Below, piece by piece: positions 41,338 to 50,981 of a DNA stretch of 64,000 nucleotides (position 1 is its first letter; each line of letters starts with the position of its first letter). Origin of the DNA: Ulvibacterium marinum (GTDB lineage: Bacteria; Bacteroidota; Bacteroidia; Flavobacteriales; Flavobacteriaceae); assembly GCF_003626755.1 (NCBI RefSeq), contig NZ_RBCJ01000002.1, forward strand, positions 372,001 through 436,000, written 5' to 3'. The translations under genes were made by a program, and so were the position numbers. The notes beneath the pieces are model-generated. The model made no database searches and was not told the origin of the DNA. It worked only from the letters and a program-made list of their open reading frames with translations.

Positions 41338-42030
41338 CTATGATTTTAGTTTGAAGTAATGATCTAAAATTTTGAAGGCATCTTCTTCTTCTTCAATTTT
41401 AATCTTTTCTTTCTTAATAAACTGGGCCATAGGACTGGAATACTTTCCGAAAAGATTAATGAGCGTCTTTTTCTTTTTAGGAATTTCAATCAATCTCGAG
41501 GATTCGGGGCTATGTTCCACAAAATAATACTTGGTACGGCCTTCAATGAATTTCCCGTACTTTGATTCTTCATAATGGACTTTGGTTTCTTTAGGGGGTA
41601 CATAAAATATTTGTTCTTTGGAATAGAGCGTATAGTGATGGGTCTTCTTTATTTCTTCGAAAAAAGTAATTTTTAAGTCACCCTTTTTATCGTTGTATGA
41701 AAGTGTTCTATAGATTTTATTGGAACCATTCAATAATTCGATTGTATATTCTTGGTCTTTTGGCAAGGATATTATTTTGGTCTCACTCTTTTGGATTTCA
41801 ATAGTATTTTCTACCACATCGAATCGAACTAAATGAGTTTTTTGTGAATCATTGATCTTGGCTGGAGTAAAATCCTCAAAAAGATAACGAGAACCCTCGG
41901 AGTTATCATATTCTGGTCTGGGGTTCACAAAACTTGCTAGCTCCATATCGACTTGATTACTTCCTGAATCAATCTGAGCTACAACGCAGAAACTTATAAG
42001 AAAAAAAATAAGGCCGGTTAGTTTTCTCAT
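41338..42030 (-). CDS. Secreted hypothetical protein
   Basis: A 230-residue protein with a signal peptide (about 1-18, ending VVAQ). The mature part is charged and rich in Lys/Glu, with beta-strand-like stretches (EYTIELLNGSNKIYRTLSYND, KTKYYFVEHSPESSRLIEIPKKKK). Not recognised. Confidence 0.65.
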   Translation of the reverse strand: MRKLTGLIFFLISFCVVAQIDSGSNQVDMELASFVNPRPEYDNSEGSRYLFEDFTPAKINDSQKTHLVRFDVVENTIEIQKSETKIISLPKDQEYTIELLNGSNKIYRTLSYNDKKGDLKITFFEEIKKTHHYTLYSKEQIFYVPPKETKVHYEESKYGKFIEGRTKYYFVEHSPESSRLIEIPKKKKTLINLFGKYSSPMAQFIKKEKIKIEEEEDAFKILDHYFKLKS

Positions 42031-42279
42031 TTTGACAATAATTAGAGTGAGGGTTAAGAATTAGTAATTTAGCATTTTTCGAAGTCCTTCCCTAATTAAT
42101 TAACATTTAGGAAGTTTGTAGATTCCAAATCTCACATAATTGTACTATGTGTATGTTGGTCATGCGAGTTAATAAAACGTACTTAAAAAACCCTTACTTT
42201 GCTATTCTTAAGGAAGTAATTAGAATTAATGTTTAAATACAAAGGATTGTTGTTTTACTTAAATTTTATACTTAAATTG

Positions 42280-42302
42280 AACCATTATTATTAATATTGG
42301 TT
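42280..42302. promoter_or_regulatory. 23-bp palindrome, likely operator of the toxin-antitoxin operon
   Basis: AACCA-T-TATTA and TAATA-T-TGGTT form arms matching at 10 of 11 positions around one central base. The site lies 4 nt before the ParD ATG. RHH antitoxins typically bind such sites to repress their own operon. Confidence 0.6.
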
Positions 42303-42306
42303 CATT

Positions 42307-42558
42307 ATGGCGGTAATTAGAAAATCCATCACATTTACGGAACAACAAGATGCTTATGTCAAAAGCTTGATAGAACAAGGTTTTTACACCAACGATAGCG
42401 AATATATCAGGGATATTATTCGAAAGGACCAAGAGAGAAGAAAGCGAATAGTCGATTTAAACGAGGCATTAATCGAGGGAATCGAAAGTGGTCCCTCCGA
42501 TGCTACCATAGATAGTATTTGGGAGGAGGCCATAAAAGAGCACAATGCCGAAAAGTAA
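42307..42558 (+). CDS. parD: ParD-type antitoxin (ribbon-helix-helix)
   Basis: An 83-residue antitoxin. The N-terminal RHH domain (RKSITFTEQQDAYVKSLIEQGFYTNDSEYIRDIIRKD) binds DNA, and an acidic C-terminal tail (ESGPSDATIDSIWEEAIKE) should neutralise the toxin. It overlaps the toxin gene by 14 bp. A palindrome just upstream is the probable autoregulatory operator. Confidence 0.9.
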   Translation: MAVIRKSITFTEQQDAYVKSLIEQGFYTNDSEYIRDIIRKDQERRKRIVDLNEALIEGIESGPSDATIDSIWEEAIKEHNAEK

Positions 42559-42847
42559 ATATGTACTAAGTGCCAAGGCAAAGAGCGATATAAAATCCAT
42601 TGCCAAATACACCTTGGAAGAATTTGGAGAAAGCCAATCCTTAAGGTACGCTCAAGGCTTAAAGGGGATTTTGGGAGAACTGGCAAATAATCCAGACCTC
42701 GGTAGGAGATACGTGGCGGTTAAGAATCAAATGCTTTTGCGGTTTAGGTTTAAATCACACGTAATATTCTATTCTATCAATCAAGAAGGGATTTTTATTG
42801 TTCGGGTTTTAGGAGGTAGGATGGATTTTCCTAAACACCTAAAGTAA
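42545..42847 (+). CDS. parE: ParE-type toxin (RelE/ParE family)
   Basis: A 100-residue toxin of the RelE/ParE fold. The helices YVLSAKAKSDIKSIAKYTLEEFGE are followed by NNPDLGRRY and the beta sheet MLLRFRFKSHVIFYSINQEGIFIVRVLGGRMDFPKHL. ParE toxins inhibit DNA gyrase. It overlaps the antitoxin gene, so the pair is cotranslated. Confidence 0.9.
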   Translation: MPKSKYVLSAKAKSDIKSIAKYTLEEFGESQSLRYAQGLKGILGELANNPDLGRRYVAVKNQMLLRFRFKSHVIFYSINQEGIFIVRVLGGRMDFPKHLK

Positions 42848-43016
42848 AGTTCAGCTAAAGCCCTTCTTCCCATTGTACCGGTTTTTTCTTGAAATGTCCA
42901 AATCCAACAGATTTATTTCGACCATACTTCTAGAAATTCATAATTTTAAGTAAGCCGAGGACTGTCTGTTTTTATCGAGGCGGATTTCTGTGCAATTAAA
43001 ATCAGCAAATAGACCT

Positions 43017-44372
43017 ATGAAGATATCTATAAATCCATTCAACAATCAAAAATTATATGAGTTTGAAGAATTGAATGCCGTACAATTGAAAGAAAGAATA
43101 GTACAGGCACAGAGCGCATTTCAAGATTGGAAAACAACATCCTTTTCGGAACGTAGCAAATTGATACGGGCCGTAGCCAGGGATTTAATGGAAAACACCA
43201 AAGAATATGCCGAGATCATTACCTTGGAAATGGGAAAGCCCATTGTACAATCCCTCGCCGAAATCGAAAAATGTGCCTGGGTATGCGAATACTACGCCAC
43301 TCATGCCGAAGATCAATTAAAGGATGAAATCATTACAACCAATGCAGCGAAAAGCTATGTCCGTTACGAACCTTTAGGCCCGGTTTTGGCCATTATGCCC
43401 TGGAACTTTCCTTTTTGGCAAGTATTTCGTTTCGCCGTACCAAATTTAATGGCCGGTAATGTTGGGGTTTTAAAGCATGCTTCCAATGTGATGAAATCTG
43501 CGGAAATGATACAACGAATTTTTGAGAAAGCAGGATTTCCAAAAGGGTGTTTTCAAAATCTGATCATACATAATGATAAAGTAAAGTCGGTTATTGAAAA
43601 TGATTTTATAAAAGCGGTAACACTCACCGGGAGTACGCCTGTAGGGGCCTCCGTAGCCTCTATTGCAGGGAGCAGTATAAAGAAGACCGTTCTGGAACTT
43701 GGAGGTAACAATGCCCTTGTCGTTTTTGAGGATGCCCAACTGGAACGGACGCTGGACAGCTGCGTACAAGCTAGATTTCAAAATACGGGGCAGAGTTGCA
43801 TTGCCGGTAAACGCCTCTTGGTACAAAACCGCATCGCTATGAAATTTATCCAAGGGTTTAAGAATAAAGTGGCCCAACTCAGAAGTGGAGATCCCTTGGA
43901 CAAGGACACCTTTATCGGAGTCTTGGCCCGGGAGGATCTGGCCGTGGACTTGGAAAAGCAAGTTAAGGAATCCATTAAAATGGGAGCGGAGCTTATTTTA
44001 GGCGGTAAACGTAATGGTACTTATTTTGAGCCCACTATACTCTCGGACGTTACCAGGGATATGCCCATTTTTAGAGAGGAGACTTTTGGTCCGGTCATTG
44101 GAATAACTATTTTTGAGACGGAGGAGGAGGCCATGAATTTGGTCAACGATTCGGATTTTGGTTTGGGCGTATCCTTGTTTACCTCAAACCGGGAAAGGAT
44201 GGAAAGGTTGATTCCCCAGTGTAATGAGGGAGCTGTTTTTATAAATGAATTGGTGAAAAGTGACCCCCGATTGCCCTTTGGCGGGATAAAAACTTCCGGT
44301 TACGGCAGGGAACTATCCGCACACGGTATTAGGGAATTCATGAATAGGAAAACAGTGTATATAAAAAACTGA
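43017..44372 (+). CDS. NAD(P)-dependent succinate-semialdehyde dehydrogenase family
   Basis: A 451-residue aldehyde dehydrogenase. The cofactor site is MPWNFPFWQVFRFA and TLTGSTPVGASVA, the general base Glu is in VLELGGNNALVV, and the nucleophile Cys is in QNTGQSCIAGKR. The end FGGIKTSGYGRELSAHGIREF is typical of the GabD/SSADH group. It oxidises succinate semialdehyde or a similar aldehyde. I chose ATG 43017, because a GTG at 42990 gives only a polar extension. Confidence 0.88.
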   Translation: MKISINPFNNQKLYEFEELNAVQLKERIVQAQSAFQDWKTTSFSERSKLIRAVARDLMENTKEYAEIITLEMGKPIVQSLAEIEKCAWVCEYYATHAEDQLKDEIITTNAAKSYVRYEPLGPVLAIMPWNFPFWQVFRFAVPNLMAGNVGVLKHASNVMKSAEMIQRIFEKAGFPKGCFQNLIIHNDKVKSVIENDFIKAVTLTGSTPVGASVASIAGSSIKKTVLELGGNNALVVFEDAQLERTLDSCVQARFQNTGQSCIAGKRLLVQNRIAMKFIQGFKNKVAQLRSGDPLDKDTFIGVLAREDLAVDLEKQVKESIKMGAELILGGKRNGTYFEPTILSDVTRDMPIFREETFGPVIGITIFETEEEAMNLVNDSDFGLGVSLFTSNRERMERLIPQCNEGAVFINELVKSDPRLPFGGIKTSGYGRELSAHGIREFMNRKTVYIKN

Positions 44373-44423
44373 TTTTTAGACTTGGAATAAGTCTTATAAA
44401 TCATAAAATAAATAAAGAACACG

Positions 44424-45320
44424 ATGAAATTTGGAAAAGTAGAACACCCGGAGCTTATAGATTTTAGTATTCCACAAGATCATCCCGATACGGAAGTCTT
44501 ATTTGCAAAGTATAAAGAGGAAGACCAACCGTTAAAGGTTAACGTAGGTTGCGCCAAATGGAACCGTCAGGATTTGAAGAATTTCTATCCCAGAGGTACA
44601 AAGGATGAATTGGCCTATTATTCCTCCCAATTTAACTGTATAGAACTAAATGCCACCTTTTACCGCATCTTTCCGGCGAAGACCTATGAAGGCTGGTATG
44701 AAAAGACTCCGGATAATTTTAAATTCTTTCCCAAAATCGTACAGAATGTAAGCCATTTAAGGAGGCTTAATGAGCAAGCGTACCCTATTTTGGAGGAATA
44801 CCTGAATTTAACGGCCAACCTCAAGGAGAAATTGGGAACTATGTTCTTGCAAATGCACAATAATTTTAGTCCAAAAGATTGGGATAGGGTAGTGCGCTTT
44901 GTTGAAAATTGGCCTAAGGAGTTCTCCCTGGCCATGGAGTTTCGGCATACGGACTGGTTTAATGACGAGAAAGTAGCACAGGAATTATATCATTTGTTGG
45001 AAGAGAATACTATCGCAAATATTTTGGTCGATACTGCCGGGAGAAGGGACATTATGCATATGCGACTTACCAATAACGAGGCTTTTATCCGATATGTTGG
45101 GGCCAATCATGAAAGTGATTATTCCAGATTGGATGATTGGGTTGAAAAGTTGTACGATTGGAAACAAAAAGGTCTAAAAAACATCCACTTTTTTGTACAT
45201 CAAAACTTGGAATTGGAATCCCCTTTGCTTTCGGTCTATTTTATTCAAAAGCTTAACGAAAGGTTGAATTTGGATTTAAAGATTCCGGAAACACTTATAA
45301 AGCCCAATACTCTTTTTTAA
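44424..45320 (+). CDS. DUF72 family protein
   Basis: A 298-residue protein of the DUF72 (YecE-like) TIM-barrel family. NVGCAKWNRQDLKNFYPRG is followed by YSSQFNCIELNATFYRIFPAKTYEGWYEKTPDNFKFFPKI, and FLQMHNNFSP and SLAMEFRHTDW are also present. The function is unknown. The final 4 bp overlap the converging phosphatidylserine decarboxylase gene. Confidence 0.88.
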   Translation: MKFGKVEHPELIDFSIPQDHPDTEVLFAKYKEEDQPLKVNVGCAKWNRQDLKNFYPRGTKDELAYYSSQFNCIELNATFYRIFPAKTYEGWYEKTPDNFKFFPKIVQNVSHLRRLNEQAYPILEEYLNLTANLKEKLGTMFLQMHNNFSPKDWDRVVRFVENWPKEFSLAMEFRHTDWFNDEKVAQELYHLLEENTIANILVDTAGRRDIMHMRLTNNEAFIRYVGANHESDYSRLDDWVEKLYDWKQKGLKNIHFFVHQNLELESPLLSVYFIQKLNERLNLDLKIPETLIKPNTLF

Positions 45321-46180
45321 TAGGTTGCCCCAACTTCTACAAAAGTGTTCTTTGAGTGCCATTTTGGAGCTTCTGGAGAAGCCATACAACAGGTAGAGCC
45401 TAGATAGAACAAAGCGATTTCCTCCATCTTTTTTATAGATCCGCCCACTTTTATAGGTTTCGCCAATTCTATGGTACGTACGGCAGGACCGCCGACGATG
45501 GACAAATACCAGGTACGGCCTTTGTCATCTGTAATATCCACATTGTAACGCTCGTTCCGAAAAGCCGGTAAGGATGGATTTTGTTTATATATCCAGGGTC
45601 TGAGGACGATCAAATCACCGGGGATATGCTGTATTCTGGATATGGTACCGTTTACAGGGGCATGTATCCGATGATAGTTTTTGTTATGTAGGAACACATT
45701 GGTAAATGTATATTCTTTGGGAATAGTGCTATCCAGTGTCCCAAAAATTGTGGTTATGGTTCGGTCGTCACTTTTTACTCTTGACTTTTCTATATCGGAA
45801 ACTTTCCCTTTGTCACACAAGAGTCCTTCGCAGGGCCATACAAATGGAACATCATTTTTAGGCAGTTCCTTAAACTCCCGGATGAAAAAATCCTGAAAGC
45901 TTCCAAAGTCACTTTTTCCAAAAGGAGGTTTAAATTTATCCAGATAGTTTTTGTCCGAATAATTGATTCGAATATACGTTTTGATAAATCTTTTTGAAAA
46001 AGGTTTATCGTATACCGAAGCATATTTGGAAGATAATTTTCGCTGTATGGGGCTAGGTATATTGCCCCAAACATTCACCGAAAGAAAAGTATATAACTTG
46101 GCCCGCCATTCGGGAACCTTGAATACCGTAAAATGTGGCTCGGAGTAGTAGTCGTTCTCAAGATATGTGCTGGCTTCCAT
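45317..46180 (-). CDS. Phosphatidylserine decarboxylase homologue
   Basis: A 287-residue PSD-family protein. FQDFFIREFKELP, NKNYHRIHAPVNGTI (catalytic His region) and the C-terminal LGSTCCMASPEAP are visible. The last carries the Gly-Ser self-cleavage site that makes the pyruvoyl group. The form is divergent (LGST and a double Cys), so the substrate may not be phosphatidylserine. A lumazine-binding-like gene lies 9 bp upstream on the same strand. Confidence 0.8.
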   Translation of the reverse strand: MEASTYLENDYYSEPHFTVFKVPEWRAKLYTFLSVNVWGNIPSPIQRKLSSKYASVYDKPFSKRFIKTYIRINYSDKNYLDKFKPPFGKSDFGSFQDFFIREFKELPKNDVPFVWPCEGLLCDKGKVSDIEKSRVKSDDRTITTIFGTLDSTIPKEYTFTNVFLHNKNYHRIHAPVNGTISRIQHIPGDLIVLRPWIYKQNPSLPAFRNERYNVDITDDKGRTWYLSIVGGPAVRTIELAKPIKVGGSIKKMEEIALFYLGSTCCMASPEAPKWHSKNTFVEVGATY

Positions 46181-46188
46181 TTGCTGCT

Positions 46189-46638
46189 TTACTTCGCCCT
46201 TCTGTTATCCCATAAAACATTAACTATTTTCCATTGATCATCAATCTTGGCCAGGTGTATATAATCCTGAAAATCAAAGGAATCGGTTCCAGTTTTAATA
46301 CTGGCTGTATTTCCGTTGATATCCAATATTTCTACGTATACCTTTAACGGTTCGTCGGATGTTTTGAGCCATTTTTTAACTGGTGGTTTTGTTAGGGATG
46401 CCAGTTCCGAATGTTCCATTTCTTTTGCAAGATGTAGGCCATCCTTATTTTCATTTTGTTCTTTGATAATTTCCGGGTGAATTGCCCTTTTCATTTGCGC
46501 TTGATTACCTCTGTCCCGACTTTCCATATAGTCCGTAACCACTTGTTCAATGGCACGTTCTTCCGAAACATTGGCGAATCCCATAAATGAAAAGAAGGAG
46601 AGGAGAAGGAGGAGCAGGAACTTTACAATTGTTGTCAT
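46189..46638 (-). CDS. Secreted NTF2-like (lumazine-binding-like) protein
   Basis: A 149-residue exported protein. The signal peptide ends near MGFANVS. The core EERAIEQVVTDYMESRDRGNQAQMKRAIHPEII plus DYIHLAKIDDQWKIVNVLWD is the pattern of putative lumazine-binding/DUF4440 proteins. The ligand is unknown. It is cotranscribed with the PSD homologue. Confidence 0.72.
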   Translation of the reverse strand: MTTIVKFLLLLLLSFFSFMGFANVSEERAIEQVVTDYMESRDRGNQAQMKRAIHPEIIKEQNENKDGLHLAKEMEHSELASLTKPPVKKWLKTSDEPLKVYVEILDINGNTASIKTGTDSFDFQDYIHLAKIDDQWKIVNVLWDNRRAK

Positions 46639-46961
46639 GCGAAGTTGGATTAGGTATGGCTTAAATGTATTTCATTACGGCCCAAACCAAAAACCAATTA
46701 AGAAAAGTTTATTCTAAGCTTAACAAATTTTATAAGTTAACCCCCATTTCTGTTAAAATTGAAGCTGCTTCCATAAAAAAAGATTCTGGTCTATTGCGAC
46801 TTCTTAATACGATATGCACATTTTGTAGTGATGCTAACTATCAAAAATTCCATAAAACCGGCTCAAGATTTGCAAATCAAAAAAACGAAAGGATGATATC
46901 CATTTTACGGATTTAGCTTCAATTTCTTCCTTAATTTTACAACTTGTAAAATGGCTTAATT
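46639..46961. other. Divergent intergenic region
   Basis: About 320 bp between divergent genes. A + strand frame at 46665-46916 shows no family features. Promoters for both neighbours are expected here, but I cannot mark clear boxes. Confidence 0.4.
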
Positions 46962-47357
46962 ATGAGATTCCACACCAGAAAATGGGTAAAACCCGAGGAT
47001 TTAAATGCCAATCAAACATTGTTCGGTGGCCGTGTACTCGCCTGGATCGATGAGGAGGCTGCGCTATATAGTATTATTCAACTGGAGAATAAGCGGGTCG
47101 TGACCAAGTACATTTCCGAAATCAATTTTATGAGCACCGCGGAACAGGGAGATATTGTTGAAATAGGAATAGAAGTCGTGAAATTTGGACAGTCCTCCTT
47201 AACACTTAATTGTGAGGTCCGCAACAAAATGACACGGGAGACCATTGTTACCGTTGATAACATCATCATGGTGAATTTGGATGAAAATGGGAAACCAGTA
47301 CCGCATGGGAAGACCAAAATTGAATTTGTAAAGGATAGATTGGAAGAGGAGGATTAG
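46962..47357 (+). CDS. Acyl-CoA thioesterase, hotdog fold (YciA-like)
   Basis: A 131-residue hotdog-fold thioesterase. VKPEDLNANQTLFGGRVLAWIDEEAAL carries the YciA-type nucleophilic region, followed by FMSTAEQGDIVEIGIEV and SSLTLNCEV. It hydrolyses acyl-CoA esters. The last 4 bp overlap the converging dipeptidase gene. Confidence 0.87.
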   Translation: MRFHTRKWVKPEDLNANQTLFGGRVLAWIDEEAALYSIIQLENKRVVTKYISEINFMSTAEQGDIVEIGIEVVKFGQSSLTLNCEVRNKMTRETIVTVDNIIMVNLDENGKPVPHGKTKIEFVKDRLEEED

Positions 47358-48631
47358 CCCTCTGACAATTTTTCGGCCGTTTTCTGAACTTCATCCAAAA
47401 CCCGAAGTAGATTACCGCCCCACAATTGGGCAATTTCGCTTTCGGTGTAGCCGCGTTTCACGAGTTCCAAAGTCACATTAAAGGTTTCCGAGGCATCTAA
47501 CCAATCTTCTATGCCTCCGCCGCCATCAAAATCGGAACTAATGCCTACATAATCTATTCCCATAAAATCTACCATATAATCAATATGATCCACAAAATCC
47601 GAGACATTTACGGCAGGGGGCACCTCCTTCATTCGGGACATCATTTCCTTCGAAATTGTCATGATTTTTGGATGGTTCTTGTAAAATGCCTCTCGTTGCC
47701 CTCCTTCCAGTGTATCGAGCTGCGAAAGAAGCCCTAGGGAATCGGCCGCTTTTTGATATATGGCTTCCATAAAGGCGGTCCTTTTGGCATGTTTTTCGGC
47801 TTTTAAATAGGCATGCAGGGCGACTGTCTGTACAACTCCGCCATTTTCTTTTATCAATTTCAATTGTTCATCATCTAGATTCCTGCTATGATCACATACC
47901 GCTCTTGCGGAGGAATGTGAGGCAATGATAGGGGCTTTGGATAATTGGATCATTTGTTTCATGGCTTCCTTGGAAGTATGGGAAACATCGATCATTATCC
48001 CCAATTTGTTCATTTCCTTTACCGCTTCTTTGCCAAGATCACTCAAACCCTTATGCAACCAAATATTGTCGGCCTCTCCGGTATGGGAATCGCAAAATTG
48101 GCTATGGCCATTATGCGCCAAGGAAATATAACGGGCACCCAGCTCATGATATTTTTTAAAATTGGAAAGGTCTTCTCCCATGGGATAGGCATTTTCCACA
48201 CCGATTAGAGCCACTTTTTTACCTTCCGCATACAGCCTTCTTACATCATCTGAAGTTAGTGCCAGTCCTATCTTTTCTGGGGCGATTTTCTCGCATAGCC
48301 GATGTATAGCGTCAAATTTTGCCATGGCATTGGCTTTCGCGATGGCATAACCATTGGGATTCAGGGAATCTTGGCCGGTATATACAATGAGCCAGGCCAC
48401 GTCCAGCCCTCCCACACTCATTTTTGGGAGATCTACCTGGGTATCCAAGCGTTGTGAATAGTTGAGGGAATCAGAGAAGTTCTTAACGTTGATATCGATA
48501 TGGGTATCTACGGTCATGGTATTTTCATGTATCCGTTTAGCCCTATCATCCAAGCTTTCTATCGTTTTTTCCTTTTCCCCTTTACAAGAGAATAAAGTGA
48601 CAATGCAGAAAAGACAAATACCATTCTTCAT
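47354..48631 (-). CDS. Membrane dipeptidase (peptidase M19), lipoprotein
   Basis: A 425-residue zinc dipeptidase of the renal dipeptidase family. The lipobox is TLFSCKGE. Metal ligands are TVDTHIDI, a Glu region in IGVENAYPMG, and the histidines in DVSHTSKEAM and ASHSSARAVCDHSRN. SSDFDGGGG at the end is the M19 signature. It probably cleaves peptides in the periplasm. Confidence 0.88.
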   Translation of the reverse strand: MKNGICLFCIVTLFSCKGEKEKTIESLDDRAKRIHENTMTVDTHIDINVKNFSDSLNYSQRLDTQVDLPKMSVGGLDVAWLIVYTGQDSLNPNGYAIAKANAMAKFDAIHRLCEKIAPEKIGLALTSDDVRRLYAEGKKVALIGVENAYPMGEDLSNFKKYHELGARYISLAHNGHSQFCDSHTGEADNIWLHKGLSDLGKEAVKEMNKLGIMIDVSHTSKEAMKQMIQLSKAPIIASHSSARAVCDHSRNLDDEQLKLIKENGGVVQTVALHAYLKAEKHAKRTAFMEAIYQKAADSLGLLSQLDTLEGGQREAFYKNHPKIMTISKEMMSRMKEVPPAVNVSDFVDHIDYMVDFMGIDYVGISSDFDGGGGIEDWLDASETFNVTLELVKRGYTESEIAQLWGGNLLRVLDEVQKTAEKLSEG

Positions 48632-48864
48632 ATAGTGGAAATTTTAGACCTACAAATAAAGCTATTTGACAACATAATAGGAAGCCTAGGTAACATTTAA
48701 TTGTGTACGATATGTGAATTGGTGAGTTTTAACCTAATTAGAATCAGAGTGTTAATAACAATTGGGAAGATATAATAAAAATCAAGGATAACTCTTGATT
48801 GTTTTCCCCAATAACCAAATCAAAACCATTGAATCCTAGAAACCTACTTTCTTCCCTAGAGAAC

Positions 48865-50604
48865 ATGGAATCCATGCTCAATAATTTTTCGTTTGAAGAG
48901 TTGAGCAGCTCGGAAGCCACTCATCTTAAAAAGTCTTTCAAAGCCTTTAAGGAAGATCTGGAAAAAAAAGTATTCGGAGAACCGGGTACCGTGGCAGTAG
49001 AGGTTAAAAAGGAACCCACGGACGGGGATATGGAAAGAAATTTAAGCACATCCCCAAATATGCTTATTGCCAAGGTGAGCCATGAAATAAGAACTCCATT
49101 AAATGGAATAGTTGGCTTTACCGACCTTTTGAAGGAAGATGGGCTTACTAACAGCCAATTGGAAAAGGTAAATGCTATTCAATCAGCATCCTATTCACTA
49201 TTGGAGATTATAAATGAACTTCTGGAGTACTCCAAGCTGTCCGCCGGCCTAGAAGACTTTGATACTATAGACTTTAACTTCCATAATGTAATCAAGGATG
49301 TGACCTATTTGTGTAAAACCCTTATCACAGATAAGAAGGTAACCTTGGAAACGGATATTGATTCAAGTATACCAAGAATCTTAGTTGGTGACCCTTCCAA
49401 ACTTTCACAAATTCTTTTAAATCTTTTAGGCAATGCCATAAAATTTGTGGAAGAGGGCAGTATACGATTGGCAATAGCAAAAAAACGAAAAATAAAGGAT
49501 CAACTATTCCTCGAATTTTCCATTGCCGATACGGGCATTGGTATTGCCGAAAGTAAGTTAGCCAACATTTTTGACGCTTTTAAACAAGCCGACGATAGTA
49601 CGTTTCTTAAATATGGTGGTTCAGGACTAGGTTTGAGTATAGTGAAGCAACTCATTGAAAATCTGGGCGGTAAAATTTCAGTTTCTAGCACATTGGGTAT
49701 CGGTACAACCTTCAAATTTGATGTTCCCTATACGTTGGGAGCTAATGAAATGCTTGAACAAAAGCAGAAACCTACAATTCAAAAAGATAAAGTACGGCAA
49801 TCCATTAAGGGAATGCGGATTCTCGTTTTTGAAGATAATTTGCTCAATCAACGATTAATAGAGGAACGTTTAAAATCATGGGGGTGTACAACGTTTATTA
49901 CTGAGAATGCCGAATACGGCCTAGACATTCTTAAAAAAACAAAAGTGGATGCCGTTTTGATGGACTTGCGGATGCCCAAAATGAACGGATTTGAAGTTAC
50001 CCAACAAATTCGCCAAAACAAAAATGCCGCCATACGGGAAATCCCCGTTATAGCACTTACCGCTGATTTTTCATTAGGAGACAAGGATAAATGTAGAAAA
50101 TACGGTATCAAGGATTGTATCCTAAAGCCTTATGACCCTGATGAACTTATGCTAACCTTACTTAAAAACAAAAAAGACGGAAAAATGGCACTTGCAAAAG
50201 AACCCGAAAAAAAATTGGACAATACTCAAGATATAAAGAAGAGTTCTAAAAGAATAGACCTTACTCCAATCCTTAAAGATTGTATGAACGATGTAAATCT
50301 TTTACAGGAGTTGATTGAGCTGTACAAATTCAACGCTTTGGAATTCATAGGTTCCGCAAAAACTCATATTAGGTATGGTGATTTTGAAGAGTTGGGGCTT
50401 GCTGCCCATAAGATAAAGGCCGGACTTGCCATGATGCAGTCCCATGAACTACACGCCATAGTCGTACAGATTCAGGAGGCTTGTAAGACAGAAGGGGACA
50501 TAAAACAGCTGAAATCCTTATATAACTGTTTTTTGGATGAATACCCAAAAGTGGAGTTGACCATTGACAAGGCTTTCGCGGAAATAAAACGAACCCAGAA
50601 ATGA
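48865..50604 (+). CDS. Cytosolic hybrid histidine kinase with receiver and HPt domains
   Basis: A 579-residue kinase from the ATG at 48865. TTG starts at 48799 or 48829 are also possible. The order is a short N-terminal helix, HisKA with His73 in KVSHEIRTPLNG, HATPase_c (NLLGNAIKFV, DTGIGI, GSGLGLSIV), a receiver with Asp in VLMDLRMPKMNG, and an HPt domain with His in LAAHKIKAGLAM. There is no membrane or PAS sensor. It is the first gene of a six-gene operon and should feed phosphate to the next-gene receiver, controlling polysaccharide output (inference). Confidence 0.88.
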   Translation: MESMLNNFSFEELSSSEATHLKKSFKAFKEDLEKKVFGEPGTVAVEVKKEPTDGDMERNLSTSPNMLIAKVSHEIRTPLNGIVGFTDLLKEDGLTNSQLEKVNAIQSASYSLLEIINELLEYSKLSAGLEDFDTIDFNFHNVIKDVTYLCKTLITDKKVTLETDIDSSIPRILVGDPSKLSQILLNLLGNAIKFVEEGSIRLAIAKKRKIKDQLFLEFSIADTGIGIAESKLANIFDAFKQADDSTFLKYGGSGLGLSIVKQLIENLGGKISVSSTLGIGTTFKFDVPYTLGANEMLEQKQKPTIQKDKVRQSIKGMRILVFEDNLLNQRLIEERLKSWGCTTFITENAEYGLDILKKTKVDAVLMDLRMPKMNGFEVTQQIRQNKNAAIREIPVIALTADFSLGDKDKCRKYGIKDCILKPYDPDELMLTLLKNKKDGKMALAKEPEKKLDNTQDIKKSSKRIDLTPILKDCMNDVNLLQELIELYKFNALEFIGSAKTHIRYGDFEELGLAAHKIKAGLAMMQSHELHAIVVQIQEACKTEGDIKQLKSLYNCFLDEYPKVELTIDKAFAEIKRTQK

Positions 50605-50981
50605 TCGAAGGGAAAAAATTGTTATTGGCGGAAGATGATAATCTCTTGGCCGCTCTACTCAGGTATCGTCTAGAAAAGGGCGGATATCAAGTAAGTTTAA
50701 GTAAAGACGGAAAAGAAGTAAAGGAATATCTGGCCGAGGAAGTGCCTGATATAATTGTGAGTGATATTATGATGCCCTACTTCTCGGGAATAGAGCTTAT
50801 AGACTTTGTACGTAACGAACTGGGTTCCAAAACTCCGATCATAATTATTTCCTCCGCTGGCAATGAGGAAAATGTATTGACCGCATTTGAACTGGGAGCA
50901 AATGATTTTATTTCCAAACCAGTAAGCCCTTCCGAATTGATAGTACGGGTCAAAAGAGAGTTGAACAACACAAAAATTTGA
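50601..50981 (+). CDS. Single-domain response regulator
   Basis: A 126-residue receiver without an output domain. EDD is at 11-13, phosphoacceptor Asp55 is in IVSDIMMPYFSG, and a Lys is in ISKPVSP. It overlaps the hybrid kinase gene (ATGA) and the HEAT-repeat gene (TTGA). It probably acts by protein contact, perhaps with the HEAT protein or the glycosyltransferase. Confidence 0.88.
   Translation: MIEGKKLLLAEDDNLLAALLRYRLEKGGYQVSLSKDGKEVKEYLAEEVPDIIVSDIMMPYFSGIELIDFVRNELGSKTPIIIISSAGNEENVLTAFELGANDFISKPVSPSELIVRVKRELNNTKI

Noticed and set aside
46665-46916. 83-codon frame in a divergent promoter region
   Set aside because: No domain, signal or conserved pattern, and it covers the space needed for promoters.
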